A DNA stretch of 33,607 nt from Lachnospiraceae bacterium (GTDB taxonomy: Bacteria; Bacillota; Clostridia; Lachnospirales; Lachnospiraceae), in NCBI GenBank assembly GCA_017431345.1, contig JAFRLH010000063.1, forward strand, positions 1 through 33,607. Direction: 5' to 3'. This document shows positions 16,070 through 25,797 of this stretch, piece by piece. A model generated the notes under the pieces. The model saw only the letters and a list, made by a program, of their open reading frames with translations. It was not told where the DNA came from and ran no database searches. The translations under genes and the position numbers were made by a program. Positions within the stretch are counted from its first letter, which is position 1, and every line of letters begins with the position of its first letter.

Positions 16070-18589
16070 TTACTCTTTTTCCATTTCTTCTGCAGTTCCC
16101 TCTTCAGGCTGCGGATCCGCGTCTTCCTCCGTCTGCGGATTTTCGCTTTCTCTCACCTTTGTAATGCCTGCAACTGTCGTGCCGTCCGGCATATTGACGA
16201 GCTTAACGCCCGAGGCGATCCTGCCGGTCGTAGAGATATCCGCGATCCGGATCCGGATCATGATTCCGTCCGTTGTGATGATCAGGATCTCCCTGTCTTC
16301 GGTAACAGCCTTCGCGCCGAAGATCTTGCCGGTCTTTTCAGTGATCTTGTAAGTCTTGATTCCTTTTCCGCCGCGGTGGTGAAGCGGGAAAGCATCCAGC
16401 TTCGTTTTCTTTCCCATCCCGTTCTCGGAAACAATAAGAAGGCTCTCGCCCTGGGAATCCAGCTGCATGGCTACCACTTCATCATCCACATCCAGATTCA
16501 TTCCCCGAACACCCATAGACTGACGTCCGGTAGGCCTGACTTCATTTTCGTTGAAGCGGATACACATGCCGTTCCTTGAGATCATGAATACATCGCGGTC
16601 TCCGTCGGTATCCTTTACTTCAATCAGTTCATCGTCATCCCGGATCGTGATGGCCGCCAGTCCGGTCTTCCGGATATTGGCATACTCCGGTACCGCTGTT
16701 CTCTTCACGATACCCTGTTTGGTAGCCATCAGGAGATAATGATCATTATCGATTCCCTTGACACTGATCATGGCAGTGACTCTTTCTTCCGGCTGCAGCT
16801 GCAGAAGATTCACGATTGCAGTTCCTCTGGCAGTACGTCCGGCTTCCGGAATCTCATAGGATTTAAGCCTGTATACCCGTCCCTTATTGGTAAAGAAGAG
16901 AAGTGTGCGATGGTTCGTCGTCATCAGAAGATCTTCTATGGTATCTTCTTCAATCGTCTGAATCCCCTTAATTCCCTTGCCGCCGCGGTTCTGGGAACGG
17001 AACTGTTCCACATCCATTCTCTTAACATAACCGAGACGTGTCATGGCGATCACAGTAGGATCATCGGGAACCATGTCTTCTATAGAAATTTCATCTTCAT
17101 CAATACCGATCCTGGTACGTCTGTCATCGCCGTATTTTTCAGCAATCGCATGGATCTCTGTCCTGATCACGCCGAGCAGAAGTTTTTCATCGGCAAGGAT
17201 CGCCTTCAGTTCAGCGATCCTGATCTCCAGATCCTTAAATTCATTTTCGATCTTTTCCCGTTCCAGACCTGTCAGAGCGCGCAGACGCATATCCACGATT
17301 GCCTGGGCCTGGGCATCTGAAAGACCGAATCTTTCTATGAGGGCATTCTTTGCTTCCTGTGTATTGGCAGAAGCTCTGATCAGTGCGATCACTTCATCGA
17401 TATTATCAAGCGCGATCAGCAGTCCCTGCAGGATATGAGCGCGTTCTTCCGCTTTATTGAGCTCATATTTTGTACGCCTGGTGATCACATCTTTTTGATG
17501 ATCCAGATAGTAGTAAAGCATCTGCTTCAGATTCAGGACCTTCGGCTCATTGCCGACAAGCGCCAGCATGATCACGCCGAAGCTGTCCATCATCTGTGTA
17601 TGTTTATAAAGCTGGTTCAGGATCACATTCGGATTCACATCTCTTCTCAGTTCGATACAGATCCTCATACCGAAACGGTCTGATTCATCGCGCAGATCCG
17701 TGATGCCGTCGATCTTCTTATCCTTTACAAGCTCGGCGATCTTCTCGATCAGCCTTGCTTTATTGACCATGTAAGGGATCTCGGAAACAACGATCCGGTT
17801 CTTTCCGTTCGCCATCGGCTCGATATCTGTAATTGCACGCACACGGATCTTTCCGCGGCCTGTGCGGTACGCTTCTTCGATTCCCATTCTTCCGAGAATT
17901 TCAGCACCGGTAGGGAAATCAGGACCCTTTACGATTGCAATGAGCTCGTCAATCTCAGTCTCGCGATCCTCATTCACTTTATTGTCAATGATCTTCTCCA
18001 CAGCAGAAATGACCTCCCGGAGATTATGGGGAGGAATATTCGTTGCCATGCCGACTGCAATGCCGGAAGCGCCGTTGACAAGAAGATTCGGATATCTCGA
18101 AGGAAGAACGACCGGCTCTTTTTCCGTTTCATCAAAGTTCGGAATGAAATCAACGGTATCTTTATTCAGGTCCGCTGTCATCTCCATGGAAATCTTCGAA
18201 AGCCTGGCTTCCGTATAACGCATGGCAGCCGCACCGTCGCCATCAATAGAACCGAAGTTCCCATGCCCATCGACAAGCGGATATCTGGTATTGAAATCCT
18301 GCGCAAGCGTGACCAGCGCGCCGTAAATGGAGCTGTCTCCATGCGGATGATATTTACCCATGGTATCGCCGACGATACGCGCGCATTTTCTATGCGGCTT
18401 ATCCGGCCCGTTGTTCAGTTCGATCATGGAGTAAAGGATACGGCGTTGCACGGGCTTTAAGCCGTCTCTCACATCCGGGATGGCACGGGAGACGATGACG
18501 CTCATGGCGTAATCCACATACGAATCCTCCATAGTCCTTTTCAAATCTATATCATGGATCCGGTCAAAATCAAAAATATGCTCGTCCAT
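16070..18589 (-). CDS. gyrA: DNA gyrase subunit A
   Basis: An 839-aa subunit that cuts and rejoins DNA in the A2B2 gyrase, which introduces negative supercoils with ATP. The active-site Tyr is Tyr125 in AAMRYTEAR. The quinolone-determining region reads [12 protein letters not shown], with Ser86 and Gly90 at the positions of E. coli Ser83 and Asp87. The C-terminal beta-pinwheel carries the gyrase-specific box as QNRGGKG, with a second HHRGGKG, supporting GyrA rather than ParC. The last residues are acidic (ending EEMEKE). AAGGAG lies 5 bases before the ATG. gyrB is 311 bp upstream, separated by a large inverted-repeat element. Confidence 0.97.
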   Translation of the reverse strand: MDEHIFDFDRIHDIDLKRTMEDSYVDYAMSVIVSRAIPDVRDGLKPVQRRILYSMIELNNGPDKPHRKCARIVGDTMGKYHPHGDSSIYGALVTLAQDFNTRYPLVDGHGNFGSIDGDGAAAMRYTEARLSKISMEMTADLNKDTVDFIPNFDETEKEPVVLPSRYPNLLVNGASGIAVGMATNIPPHNLREVISAVEKIIDNKVNEDRETEIDELIAIVKGPDFPTGAEILGRMGIEEAYRTGRGKIRVRAITDIEPMANGKNRIVVSEIPYMVNKARLIEKIAELVKDKKIDGITDLRDESDRFGMRICIELRRDVNPNVILNQLYKHTQMMDSFGVIMLALVGNEPKVLNLKQMLYYYLDHQKDVITRRTKYELNKAEERAHILQGLLIALDNIDEVIALIRASANTQEAKNALIERFGLSDAQAQAIVDMRLRALTGLEREKIENEFKDLEIRIAELKAILADEKLLLGVIRTEIHAIAEKYGDDRRTRIGIDEDEISIEDMVPDDPTVIAMTRLGYVKRMDVEQFRSQNRGGKGIKGIQTIEEDTIEDLLMTTNHRTLLFFTNKGRVYRLKSYEIPEAGRTARGTAIVNLLQLQPEERVTAMISVKGIDNDHYLLMATKQGIVKRTAVPEYANIRKTGLAAITIRDDDELIEVKDTDGDRDVFMISRNGMCIRFNENEVRPTGRQSMGVRGMNLDVDDEVVAMQLDSQGESLLIVSENGMGKKTKLDAFPLHHRGGKGIKTYKITEKTGKIFGAKAVTEDREILIITTDGIMIRIRIADISTTGRIASGVKLVNMPDGTTVAGITKVRESENPQTEEDADPQPEEGTAEEMEKE

Positions 18590-18662
18590 GTAAACTCCTT
18601 ACTGAAAGTTATTTATAATTTTAAAATCATTAGTCCATTGCAATTTCATTTTTCCATGAACA

Positions 18663-18834
18663 GCTCTGCAGTACAGTATGTACCTGAAACTGTAAGTGGA
18701 GAGCGACAGATTCGGGCGAACTTGTCGACGGAGGGCAAACACGCTTTTTGTTTGACCGAAGGAGTGCAGATAGTTCGTCCCGTAATCGAAGCAATCGGAG
18801 CGCCCTGTTTCAGGTACATACTGTACTGCCGAGC
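18663..18834. repeat. Large inverted-repeat element between gyrB and gyrA
   Basis: Arms at 18668-18690 and 18807-18829 are perfect 23-bp inverted copies. Pairing resumes after one mismatch for four more base pairs (18663-18666 with 18831-18834). The 116 bp enclosed contain further hairpins: CGACA/TGTCG (18704-18708 with 18723-18727) with an inner TTC/GAA pair, and CAAAC/GTTTG (18736-18740 with 18750-18754). Just outside the right arm are TTTCAT-TGC-ATGAAA and the palindrome GAAAAAGTTTTTC. No open frame in the block looks like a gene and no T tract marks it as a terminator. It could be a MITE-like repeat, a structured RNA, or a cruciform-forming site. Confidence 0.8.
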
Positions 18835-18900
18835 GTCACTTTCATTGCATGAAAAAGTTTTTCAATCTTTTGTTTCTTACAATTCTCTGACTGATATTTA

Positions 18901-20853
<1,953 letters not shown>

Positions 20854-21939
20854 TTATTCTTTCTCGGAAATGCTTCCGTGTTCCACATAAAATGTCCTGT
20901 CAATATGGATGTTTTCCGTGATGAATTCATCCAGACCGGTACATGTAATAAAAGTCTGTACGCCCTGAAGAGCAGACAGAAGATGCTCCTGTCTTCCGGA
21001 ATCCAGTTCCGAAAAAACATCATCCAGAAGAAGGATAGGCGCATCCTTCAAACGTTTTTTTACAAGTTCAATTTCTGAAAGTTTCAGAGACAGGGCTGCA
21101 GTCCTTTGCTGCCCCTGGGAACCATATCTTCTGATATCAATTCCGTCCACCAAACACTCTATATCGTCTCTGTGCGGTCCTGTCAGTGTCGTCCTCGCAC
21201 CAAGATCCCTTGCTCTTTTTCTTTTCAGTTCTTCCGAAAAGGATTCTTCCGTAACATTGGGAGCATATTTTATATCGATCTGTTCTCTTCCTCCGGTAAG
21301 AGACGAATGGATTTCCTGTATAACAGGAGAAATTTCTTTAATGAAACGTTCTCTTTCTTTGATGATGATCTTTCCGAATCCTGAAAGCTGCTCATCCCAG
21401 ACATCCACAGTATCCAGAAGAGAACCGTTTTCCTCGCAGTCTTTTAATAGTTTGTTTCTCTGCATAAGAGCCCTGTTATAGCTTGAAAGCGAACGGGTAT
21501 AAAACGAATCAAGCTGGCAGAGCTCCATATCCATGAACTTTCTTCTCTCTGCCGGAGAACTTTTGATGATGGAAAGATCTTCCGGCGAGAAAAAGATCAC
21601 ATTGATGTTTCCGAACAGTTCCGATACTTTTCGGATCGGTATGCCGTTGATAGCCACTCCCTTGCTTTTTCCGGACCGAAGATGCATGTCGATCCTTAAA
21701 GGACCGTCTCTTCTTTCGGCTGTCATTTTGATATGCGCTTCTTCTTTTTCAAAATCGATCAGTTCCCTGTCACGGGTCGCTCTGTGCGATCTGGAAGTCG
21801 CACAGACATAGATCGATTCCAGAAGATTAGTCTTTCCCTGGGCATTGTCCCCGTAAAAAACATGGACACCCGGAGAAAAGGAAAGATGACATTCGGGTAT
21901 ATTTCTGAAATGAGAAAGACTTAGGGAAGTCAGGATCAT
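20854..21939 (-). CDS. recF: DNA replication and repair protein RecF
   Basis: A 361-aa SMC-like ATPase that helps load RecA at single-strand gaps. Walker A is GDNAQGKTN (residues 30-38), the signature is YGSQGQQRTAALSLKL, and Walker B is ILLLDDVFSELD. The first residues MILTSLSLSHFRNI are typical. The start lies 2 bases after the stop of the S4-domain gene, with AAAGGAA upstream, so translation is probably coupled. It is part of the dnaA-to-gyrB replication cluster. Confidence 0.96.
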   Translation of the reverse strand: MILTSLSLSHFRNIPECHLSFSPGVHVFYGDNAQGKTNLLESIYVCATSRSHRATRDRELIDFEKEEAHIKMTAERRDGPLRIDMHLRSGKSKGVAINGIPIRKVSELFGNINVIFFSPEDLSIIKSSPAERRKFMDMELCQLDSFYTRSLSSYNRALMQRNKLLKDCEENGSLLDTVDVWDEQLSGFGKIIIKERERFIKEISPVIQEIHSSLTGGREQIDIKYAPNVTEESFSEELKRKRARDLGARTTLTGPHRDDIECLVDGIDIRRYGSQGQQRTAALSLKLSEIELVKKRLKDAPILLLDDVFSELDSGRQEHLLSALQGVQTFITCTGLDEFITENIHIDRTFYVEHGSISEKE

Positions 21940-21941
21940 AT

Positions 21942-22160
21942 TCAGTTCCTTTCCCCTTCAACGGTCACTTCTTCACCGTGAAAGGAAATCACATCGCCAG
22001 GAATGCACTTTTTGCCGCGCATTGTACACACTTCACCGTTGACAGCAACATTTCCGGAGAGTATTTCTTCTTTTGCTTCGGCACCGGAACCAACAAGGTC
22101 GCAGGCTTTTAGGAGCTGGCCGAGTTTGATGTAATCATCGCGGATGGTAAATGAAAGCAT
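21942..22160 (-). CDS. yaaA: S4-domain RNA-binding protein (YaaA family)
   Basis: A 72-aa single S4 domain: IKLGQLLKACDLVGSGAEAK, then EILSGNVAVNGEV and a basic RGKK. It is the small protein normally found between dnaN and recF in Gram-positive bacteria. It probably binds structured RNA; its role is not well defined. AAAGGA lies 8 bases before the ATG. A structured intergenic element separates it from dnaN. Confidence 0.92.
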   Translation of the reverse strand: MLSFTIRDDYIKLGQLLKACDLVGSGAEAKEEILSGNVAVNGEVCTMRGKKCIPGDVISFHGEEVTVEGERN

Positions 22161-22189
22161 GATGTAAGTCCTTTATAAAAATGATGGGA

Positions 22190-22402
22190 AAACGTATAAG
22201 CTCAGATCGCTCCGCTGCCCCTGGCAGCTCTCGCGATCTGCCCGAACATTCGCAAATCGAATCGCTCGTGGGAGCAATTTTTTATTTTTCCTGAAGTGTC
22301 GCGATCCTTTTTTGCTCATATTCGGTTGCCTTGCTTGAAACATATGCAGCTGTTCATGCAAGCATGACATCTGCATATGTTTCAGCAAGAGCTTATACGT
22401 TT
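22190..22402. repeat. Multi-hairpin structured element between dnaN and yaaA
   Basis: The block is closed by a perfect 14-bp inverted repeat (22190-22203 with 22389-22402). Inside are: hairpin 1, CAGATCGC/GCGATCTG (22203-22210 with 22233-22240), with inner GCTGCC/GGCAGC; a middle domain closed by CCGAA/TTCGG (22242-22246 with 22321-22325), containing GCTC-GTGG-GAGC; and hairpin 3, arms 22330-22349 and 22371-22389 (one bulge), topped by CATGC-AA-GCATG. The right closing arm overlaps the stop codon of dnaN. Drawn as RNA it is a three-branch, cloverleaf-like fold. No U tract suitable for a simple terminator is seen on the dnaN strand. Confidence 0.75.
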
Positions 22403-23496
22403 AAATTTACCGGCAGGATCAGATATATATACCGCTGCTCTTCATCTCTTATAAAGCATGGAGATCTGTGATCCGTCATGAACAGCTTAATCTCTTCATC
22501 GTCAATGACCCTCATGCAGTCCAGAAGGAATCTGGGATTAAACGCGATCATCAGATCATTCCCTTTTTTATCGATTTCGATCTCATCCTTCATAGACCCC
22601 ATCATAGAGGTCAGTGAAAGTTTCATTTCTTTTTCCCTGACATCCATGACCAGCGGTTTTTTATCGGATTCCCTGATCAGAAGAATGGAACGGTCAATAA
22701 TATCCGTAAAGTCCTTCTTATTGAGGGTCACCTTGGTTTCATAATCTCCGGATATCATTCTTTCGATATTGAAATACTCTCCCTCGATCAGCCTTGAAAG
22801 GACCATCGTATCGCCGAACTCGAACAGGATGTGGTTCTTTGCAAAGAAAACATAAACATCCTTCTCTCTGTCTCCCGGAATGATCCGCTGTATCTCATTC
22901 AGTGTTTTTCCGGGAACGACCACTTTTTTATCAGAATAGTTATCTCTTAAGACCTCTTTCCTGACAGCGATCCTGTGTCCGTCCAGCGCTGCAATCCGAA
23001 GCATGCCGTCTTTCACCTCGAAAAGTTCTCCTGTCATCAGCTTGTTGTTCTCATTTGCAGCTGCGGAAAATATCGTCTGTCTGATCATTTCCTTTAAAGT
23101 AAATTCGGAAAGGCAGATATAGTCCTTCTTTTCCATCACCGGCATGGCAAGGAAATCTTCTCCGTCCCTGGAAGGAACTGTAAAGCTTGCTTTGCCGCTT
23201 TTGATATTTACTGTATCACCGTCTCCGGAGGAGATATAAACTTCTTCATCCGGAAGCTTTCTTACAATTTCCGAGAAAAGTTTGGCATCGATCGCTGTTT
23301 TTCCGCTTTCCGTGATCACCGCGGGAACAGAGGTCTCAATGGCCAGTTCCATATCATTTCCGGTAAGCCGGACGGTATCCGCAGAAGCATCCAGAAGAAT
23401 GCATTCAAGGATCGGCATCGTCGTTTTGGAAGAGACTGCTTTTATTACCATGTTTATACCGTTCATCAGATCGGTCTTAAAGAAATTAACTTTCAT
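22393..23496 (-). CDS. dnaN: DNA polymerase III beta subunit (sliding clamp)
   Basis: A 367-aa clamp protein that dimerises around DNA and tethers the polymerase. Start MKVNFFKTDLMNGINMV, internal LDGHRIAVR and the C-terminal YIYLILPV strand that ends the family. AAGGAG lies 6 bases before the ATG at 23496; the longer reading from 23511 is rejected. The final residues NLNV after ILPV are unusual, and the stop codon lies in the arm of the adjacent inverted-repeat element. It is in the same orientation as dnaA, with origin sequence between them. Confidence 0.96.
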   Translation of the reverse strand: MKVNFFKTDLMNGINMVIKAVSSKTTMPILECILLDASADTVRLTGNDMELAIETSVPAVITESGKTAIDAKLFSEIVRKLPDEEVYISSGDGDTVNIKSGKASFTVPSRDGEDFLAMPVMEKKDYICLSEFTLKEMIRQTIFSAAANENNKLMTGELFEVKDGMLRIAALDGHRIAVRKEVLRDNYSDKKVVVPGKTLNEIQRIIPGDREKDVYVFFAKNHILFEFGDTMVLSRLIEGEYFNIERMISGDYETKVTLNKKDFTDIIDRSILLIRESDKKPLVMDVREKEMKLSLTSMMGSMKDEIEIDKKGNDLMIAFNPRFLLDCMRVIDDEEIKLFMTDHRSPCFIRDEEQRYIYLILPVNLNV

Positions 23497-23532
23497 AGAG
23501 CGCTCCTTCATAAATGAATTATTAGTAAGTCC

Positions 23533-23718
23533 TTAGAAGTAATAGTAGTAGGGGTTGTGGATTGGTGGAAACAGCATCAAAAGCCTTGAAAGATAAGCGT
23601 TTCCGATGGGAAAAAGTGTGTTGTGAACCTCTGATTCCGCAGGGGAAACATCCTCTTTTTTCAACACAGGCAGCAGCTGTTTCAATAGTCCGGTAACCCA
23701 GTCCGCAAGATAATCCAC
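23533..23718 (-). CDS. Possible small ORF between dnaA and dnaN (61 aa, GTG start)
   Basis: The frame opens at a GTG (23718) with AGGTG 7 bases upstream and runs 61 codons to 23533, 36 bases before the dnaN start. The predicted peptide starts MDYLADWVTGLLKQLLPVLK, an amphipathic-looking helix, and ends with the aromatic tail YYYYF, encoded by the DnaA-trio triplets read on the opposite strand. It matches no family I know. It may be a genuine operon gene or a chance frame in origin DNA. The good ribosome site and placement favour the first; the overlap with the unwinding site favours the second. Confidence 0.3.
   Translation of the reverse strand: MDYLADWVTGLLKQLLPVLKKEDVSPAESEVHNTLFPIGNAYLSRLLMLFPPIHNPYYYYF
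23534..23572 (+). other. Basal origin unwinding site: DnaA box, GGG, six DnaA-trios
   Basis: Reading the plus strand, six triplets TAG AAG TAA TAG TAG TAG (23534-23551) all fit the DnaA-trio pattern (5'-WAR-3', that is 3'-GAT-5' like). They are followed by GGG (23552-23554) and a weak DnaA box TGTGGATTG (23556-23564), with a second weak box GGTGGAAAC at 23564-23572. This is the arrangement described for Bacillus subtilis: box, GC-rich spacer, trios on which DnaA assembles to open the strands. The site lies 38 bp from the dnaN start. Confidence 0.7.
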
Positions 23719-23719
23719 A
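23711..23719 (-). promoter_or_regulatory. DnaA box (TGTGGATTA)
   Basis: One mismatch from the classic TGTGGATAA. It overlaps the proposed GTG start of the small ORF. Nearby, AGTTCAC (23722-23728) and GTGAACT (23760-23766) form an inverted pair around two tandem copies of TGTGAAAA (23740-23755). Confidence 0.5.
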
Positions 23720-23778
23720 TGAGTTCACCTGTCTTCTCTGTGAAAATGTGAAAAGAAAAGTGAACTGTCATTTTTGAA

Positions 23779-23821
23779 TTTTCCACATTAAATCGCTAAA
23801 ATTTGTGGAAAATGTGGAAAA
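23779..23821. promoter_or_regulatory. DnaA-box cluster downstream of dnaA
   Basis: Three identical 9-mers: TTTTCCACA at 23779-23787, and its complement TGTGGAAAA in direct tandem at 23804-23812 and 23813-23821. They fit the TTWTNCACA consensus. They form the dnaN-side half of a bipartite origin and end 10 bases from the dnaA stop codon. Confidence 0.8.
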
Positions 23822-23831
23822 CTTACAAAAA

Positions 23832-25217
23832 TCAGCCGGGATTTATCTTTTTTATAAGAGTATCGACCGATTTTTTAAGATCATCGTCATCGGTTAACGA
23901 AGATTCCAGTTTTTCAACGCTGTGCATGACCGTGGAATGATCCTGCCCGAAAATTTCACCGATACTGTCGAAGGTCATGCCGATCATATCTCTGATCAGA
24001 TACTGGGAGATCTGGCGCGGGATCAGAATATTGCGGCTGCGTCTCTTCGACATCACTTCCGAAGGATTGACATGATAGTGGTTGGACACTACTTCTATAA
24101 TATAATCGGAAGTGATCTCCCGCTTGGAGTGCGGATTAATGACATCCTTCAGCACTTCCTTGGCCTGTTCCAGATCAATATCTTCCGTCTTGATATTCTT
24201 CAGTTTTGCAAGAAGCATGATTTTCTGGATCGATCCTTCCAGATTCCTGATATCGCTTACTACATTGGCCGCGATATACTGGATCACCTGATTGTCGATG
24301 TTTACCTGCTTTCCCTCTTCCCGGAGCATCTCTTCTTTCTTCCGGAGAATGGCTACCCTTGTTTCATAATCCGGAAGCCCAATGTCTACGATCGGGCCCC
24401 AGCCGAATCTGGTCGTCAGCCTTTCTTCCAGCGTGACGAATTCTTTCGGAGGACGATCGCTGGAAAAAACGATCTGTTTTTTGGATTCATAAAGTGTATT
24501 GAAAGTATTGAAAAGCTCTTCCTGTGTACTTTCTTTATTGATAATGAACTGGATATCATCGATCAGAAGAGCATCGGCGTTTCTGTATTTTTCACGGAAT
24601 TCTTCGGTGGACATTCCCTTTTTGTTATTAAAGAGAGCGTCGATCAGATCATTTGTGAATTTTTCACAGGAAACGAGCACTACTTTTGCCTGTGGATTGT
24701 CCTTCAGCATAAAATGGGCTATGGCATGAAGAAGATGCGTTTTTCCAAGGCCGGGACCGCCGTAAATAAAAAGAGGATTGAATTCATCGCCCGGTCTTTC
24801 CGCAACAGCCAGGGACGCTGCATGGGCATGGGAATTGTTTCTTCCCACAACAAAATTTTCAAATGTATATCTTGGATTGAGCCCTACATGATAGGCGGCC
24901 TGCGGAATCTTTTTAATTTCATCCTTTTTCTTTTTTACACTGTCCGGTGTGGTGATATTGATCTCACAGTGAATTCCGGTGATCTCTTCCACGGCGACCT
25001 GTATAAAAATACTGTATCTTTTGTTGACATAACTGGCAGCCATTCTGTCTTCCATCTTATCACCATGGATAAGAAGCGTCAGAACGCCTGTCTTCTCATC
25101 AAAAGAATGTATCGTAAGAGGAGCGATCCAGGTATCGAAGGAGACGGTTCCCAGATAAGGATCCTCTTTCAGAAAGTTCAGTACTTCATTCCATTTTTCT
25201 CTGATCTTTTTTTCCAT
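23832..25217 (-). CDS. dnaA: Chromosomal replication initiator DnaA
   Basis: A 461-aa AAA+ initiator that binds DnaA boxes and opens the origin. Domain I begins EKKIREKWNEVLNFLKED. Walker A is GGPGLGKTH (about 151-159) and Walker B is ALLIDDIQF. The arginine-containing stretch TTRFGWGPIVDI follows, and the C-terminal DNA-binding helix-turn-helix ends IGEIFGQDHSTVMHS. The usual signature is FGGRDHxTV, so one residue appears missing and Arg is replaced. GGTGAG lies very close to the ATG at 25217, a weak ribosome site. No convincing promoter stands out; TTGATG-N18-CACTAT around 25270-25300 is a weak candidate. Confidence 0.97.
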   Translation of the reverse strand: MEKKIREKWNEVLNFLKEDPYLGTVSFDTWIAPLTIHSFDEKTGVLTLLIHGDKMEDRMAASYVNKRYSIFIQVAVEEITGIHCEINITTPDSVKKKKDEIKKIPQAAYHVGLNPRYTFENFVVGRNNSHAHAASLAVAERPGDEFNPLFIYGGPGLGKTHLLHAIAHFMLKDNPQAKVVLVSCEKFTNDLIDALFNNKKGMSTEEFREKYRNADALLIDDIQFIINKESTQEELFNTFNTLYESKKQIVFSSDRPPKEFVTLEERLTTRFGWGPIVDIGLPDYETRVAILRKKEEMLREEGKQVNIDNQVIQYIAANVVSDIRNLEGSIQKIMLLAKLKNIKTEDIDLEQAKEVLKDVINPHSKREITSDYIIEVVSNHYHVNPSEVMSKRRSRNILIPRQISQYLIRDMIGMTFDSIGEIFGQDHSTVMHSVEKLESSLTDDDDLKKSVDTLIKKINPG

Positions 25218-25434
25218 GGCTCACCGGTATTATTAATATAAGGAAATAATTTTTCAGGAACGGTTTTGGTATATAGTGCCAGTCCATAACATTTTACATC
25301 AAAAACAGCCGGAATTCAATGTAAAAATACCCATAGAAGAATCTGTGGGATCGTTGTTCAGTGGAAAACTTTTTACTCGGGAAAAGGCAGTCTGTATGCC
25401 GTATTTAAGGGGTTATAAAGGGAATAAACACAGG

Positions 25435-25467
25435 TTTTCCACATCGTTTTCCACATAATGTGGAAAA
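25435..25467. promoter_or_regulatory. DnaA-box cluster upstream of dnaA
   Basis: TTTTCCACA at 25435-25443 and 25447-25455, and the complement TGTGGAAAA at 25459-25467, each 3 bp apart. The same 9-mer, in the same two-plus-one arrangement, occurs on the other side of dnaA. Confidence 0.85.
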
Positions 25468-25506
25468 ACAGGCATGATTTTTTTAGAAATAACAACAGTT
25501 TTGCGC

Positions 25507-25535
25507 TTGACGAGCATATTGCCTCTGGCTATAAT
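25507..25535 (+). promoter_or_regulatory. Promoter of the rpmH-rnpA operon
   Basis: TTGACG (25507-25512), a 17-bp spacer and a perfect TATAAT (25530-25535), about 105 bp before rpmH. Confidence 0.85.
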
Positions 25536-25641
25536 ATATAAAGTTTAGAATCCGGTCAGTATCTCTATTTTTATGTGCATTTGATACGGATGGCTTATCT
25601 GCGGATCGGCGGATGATTTCATTACAAAGGAGGTGTTACAA

Positions 25642-25776
25642 ATGAAAATGACATTCCAGCCTAAAAAAAGGCAGCGTGCGAAAGTTCATGGTTTCCGTTC
25701 ACGCATGAGCACAAGAGGCGGCAGAAAGGTACTTGCAGCAAGACGTGCGAAAGGAAGAAAGCAGCTCTCGGCCTGA
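25642..25776 (+). CDS. rpmH: 50S ribosomal protein L34
   Basis: A 44-aa basic protein of the large ribosomal subunit. It begins [18 protein letters not shown] and contains [19 protein letters not shown], the invariant L34 signature. AAAGGAGGT lies 8 bases before the ATG. It is the first gene of the rightward operon and sits directly beside the origin, as usual. Confidence 0.97.
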   Translation: MKMTFQPKKRQRAKVHGFRSRMSTRGGRKVLAARRAKGRKQLSA

Positions 25777-25797
25777 TGCTAATGCCGGGAAAATAAA

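Larger units (their letters stand above)
25218..25641. other. Upstream half of oriC (dnaA-rpmH intergenic region)
   Basis: A 424-bp gene-free region between divergent dnaA and rpmH, the standard place of a Gram-positive origin. It holds the DnaA-box cluster at 25435-25467, a degenerate box AGTGGAAAA at 25360-25368, AT-rich stretches, and the rpmH promoter. With the dnaA-dnaN region it makes a bipartite origin enclosing dnaA. Confidence 0.85.

Noticed and set aside
22173-22388. 71-codon minus-strand frame between dnaN and yaaA
   Set aside because: It lies inside the multi-hairpin element; no ribosome site and a composition typical of palindromic DNA.
23922-25241. 439-codon open frame on the plus strand
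   Set aside because: It is antisense to dnaA; long antisense frames recur here because of codon usage.
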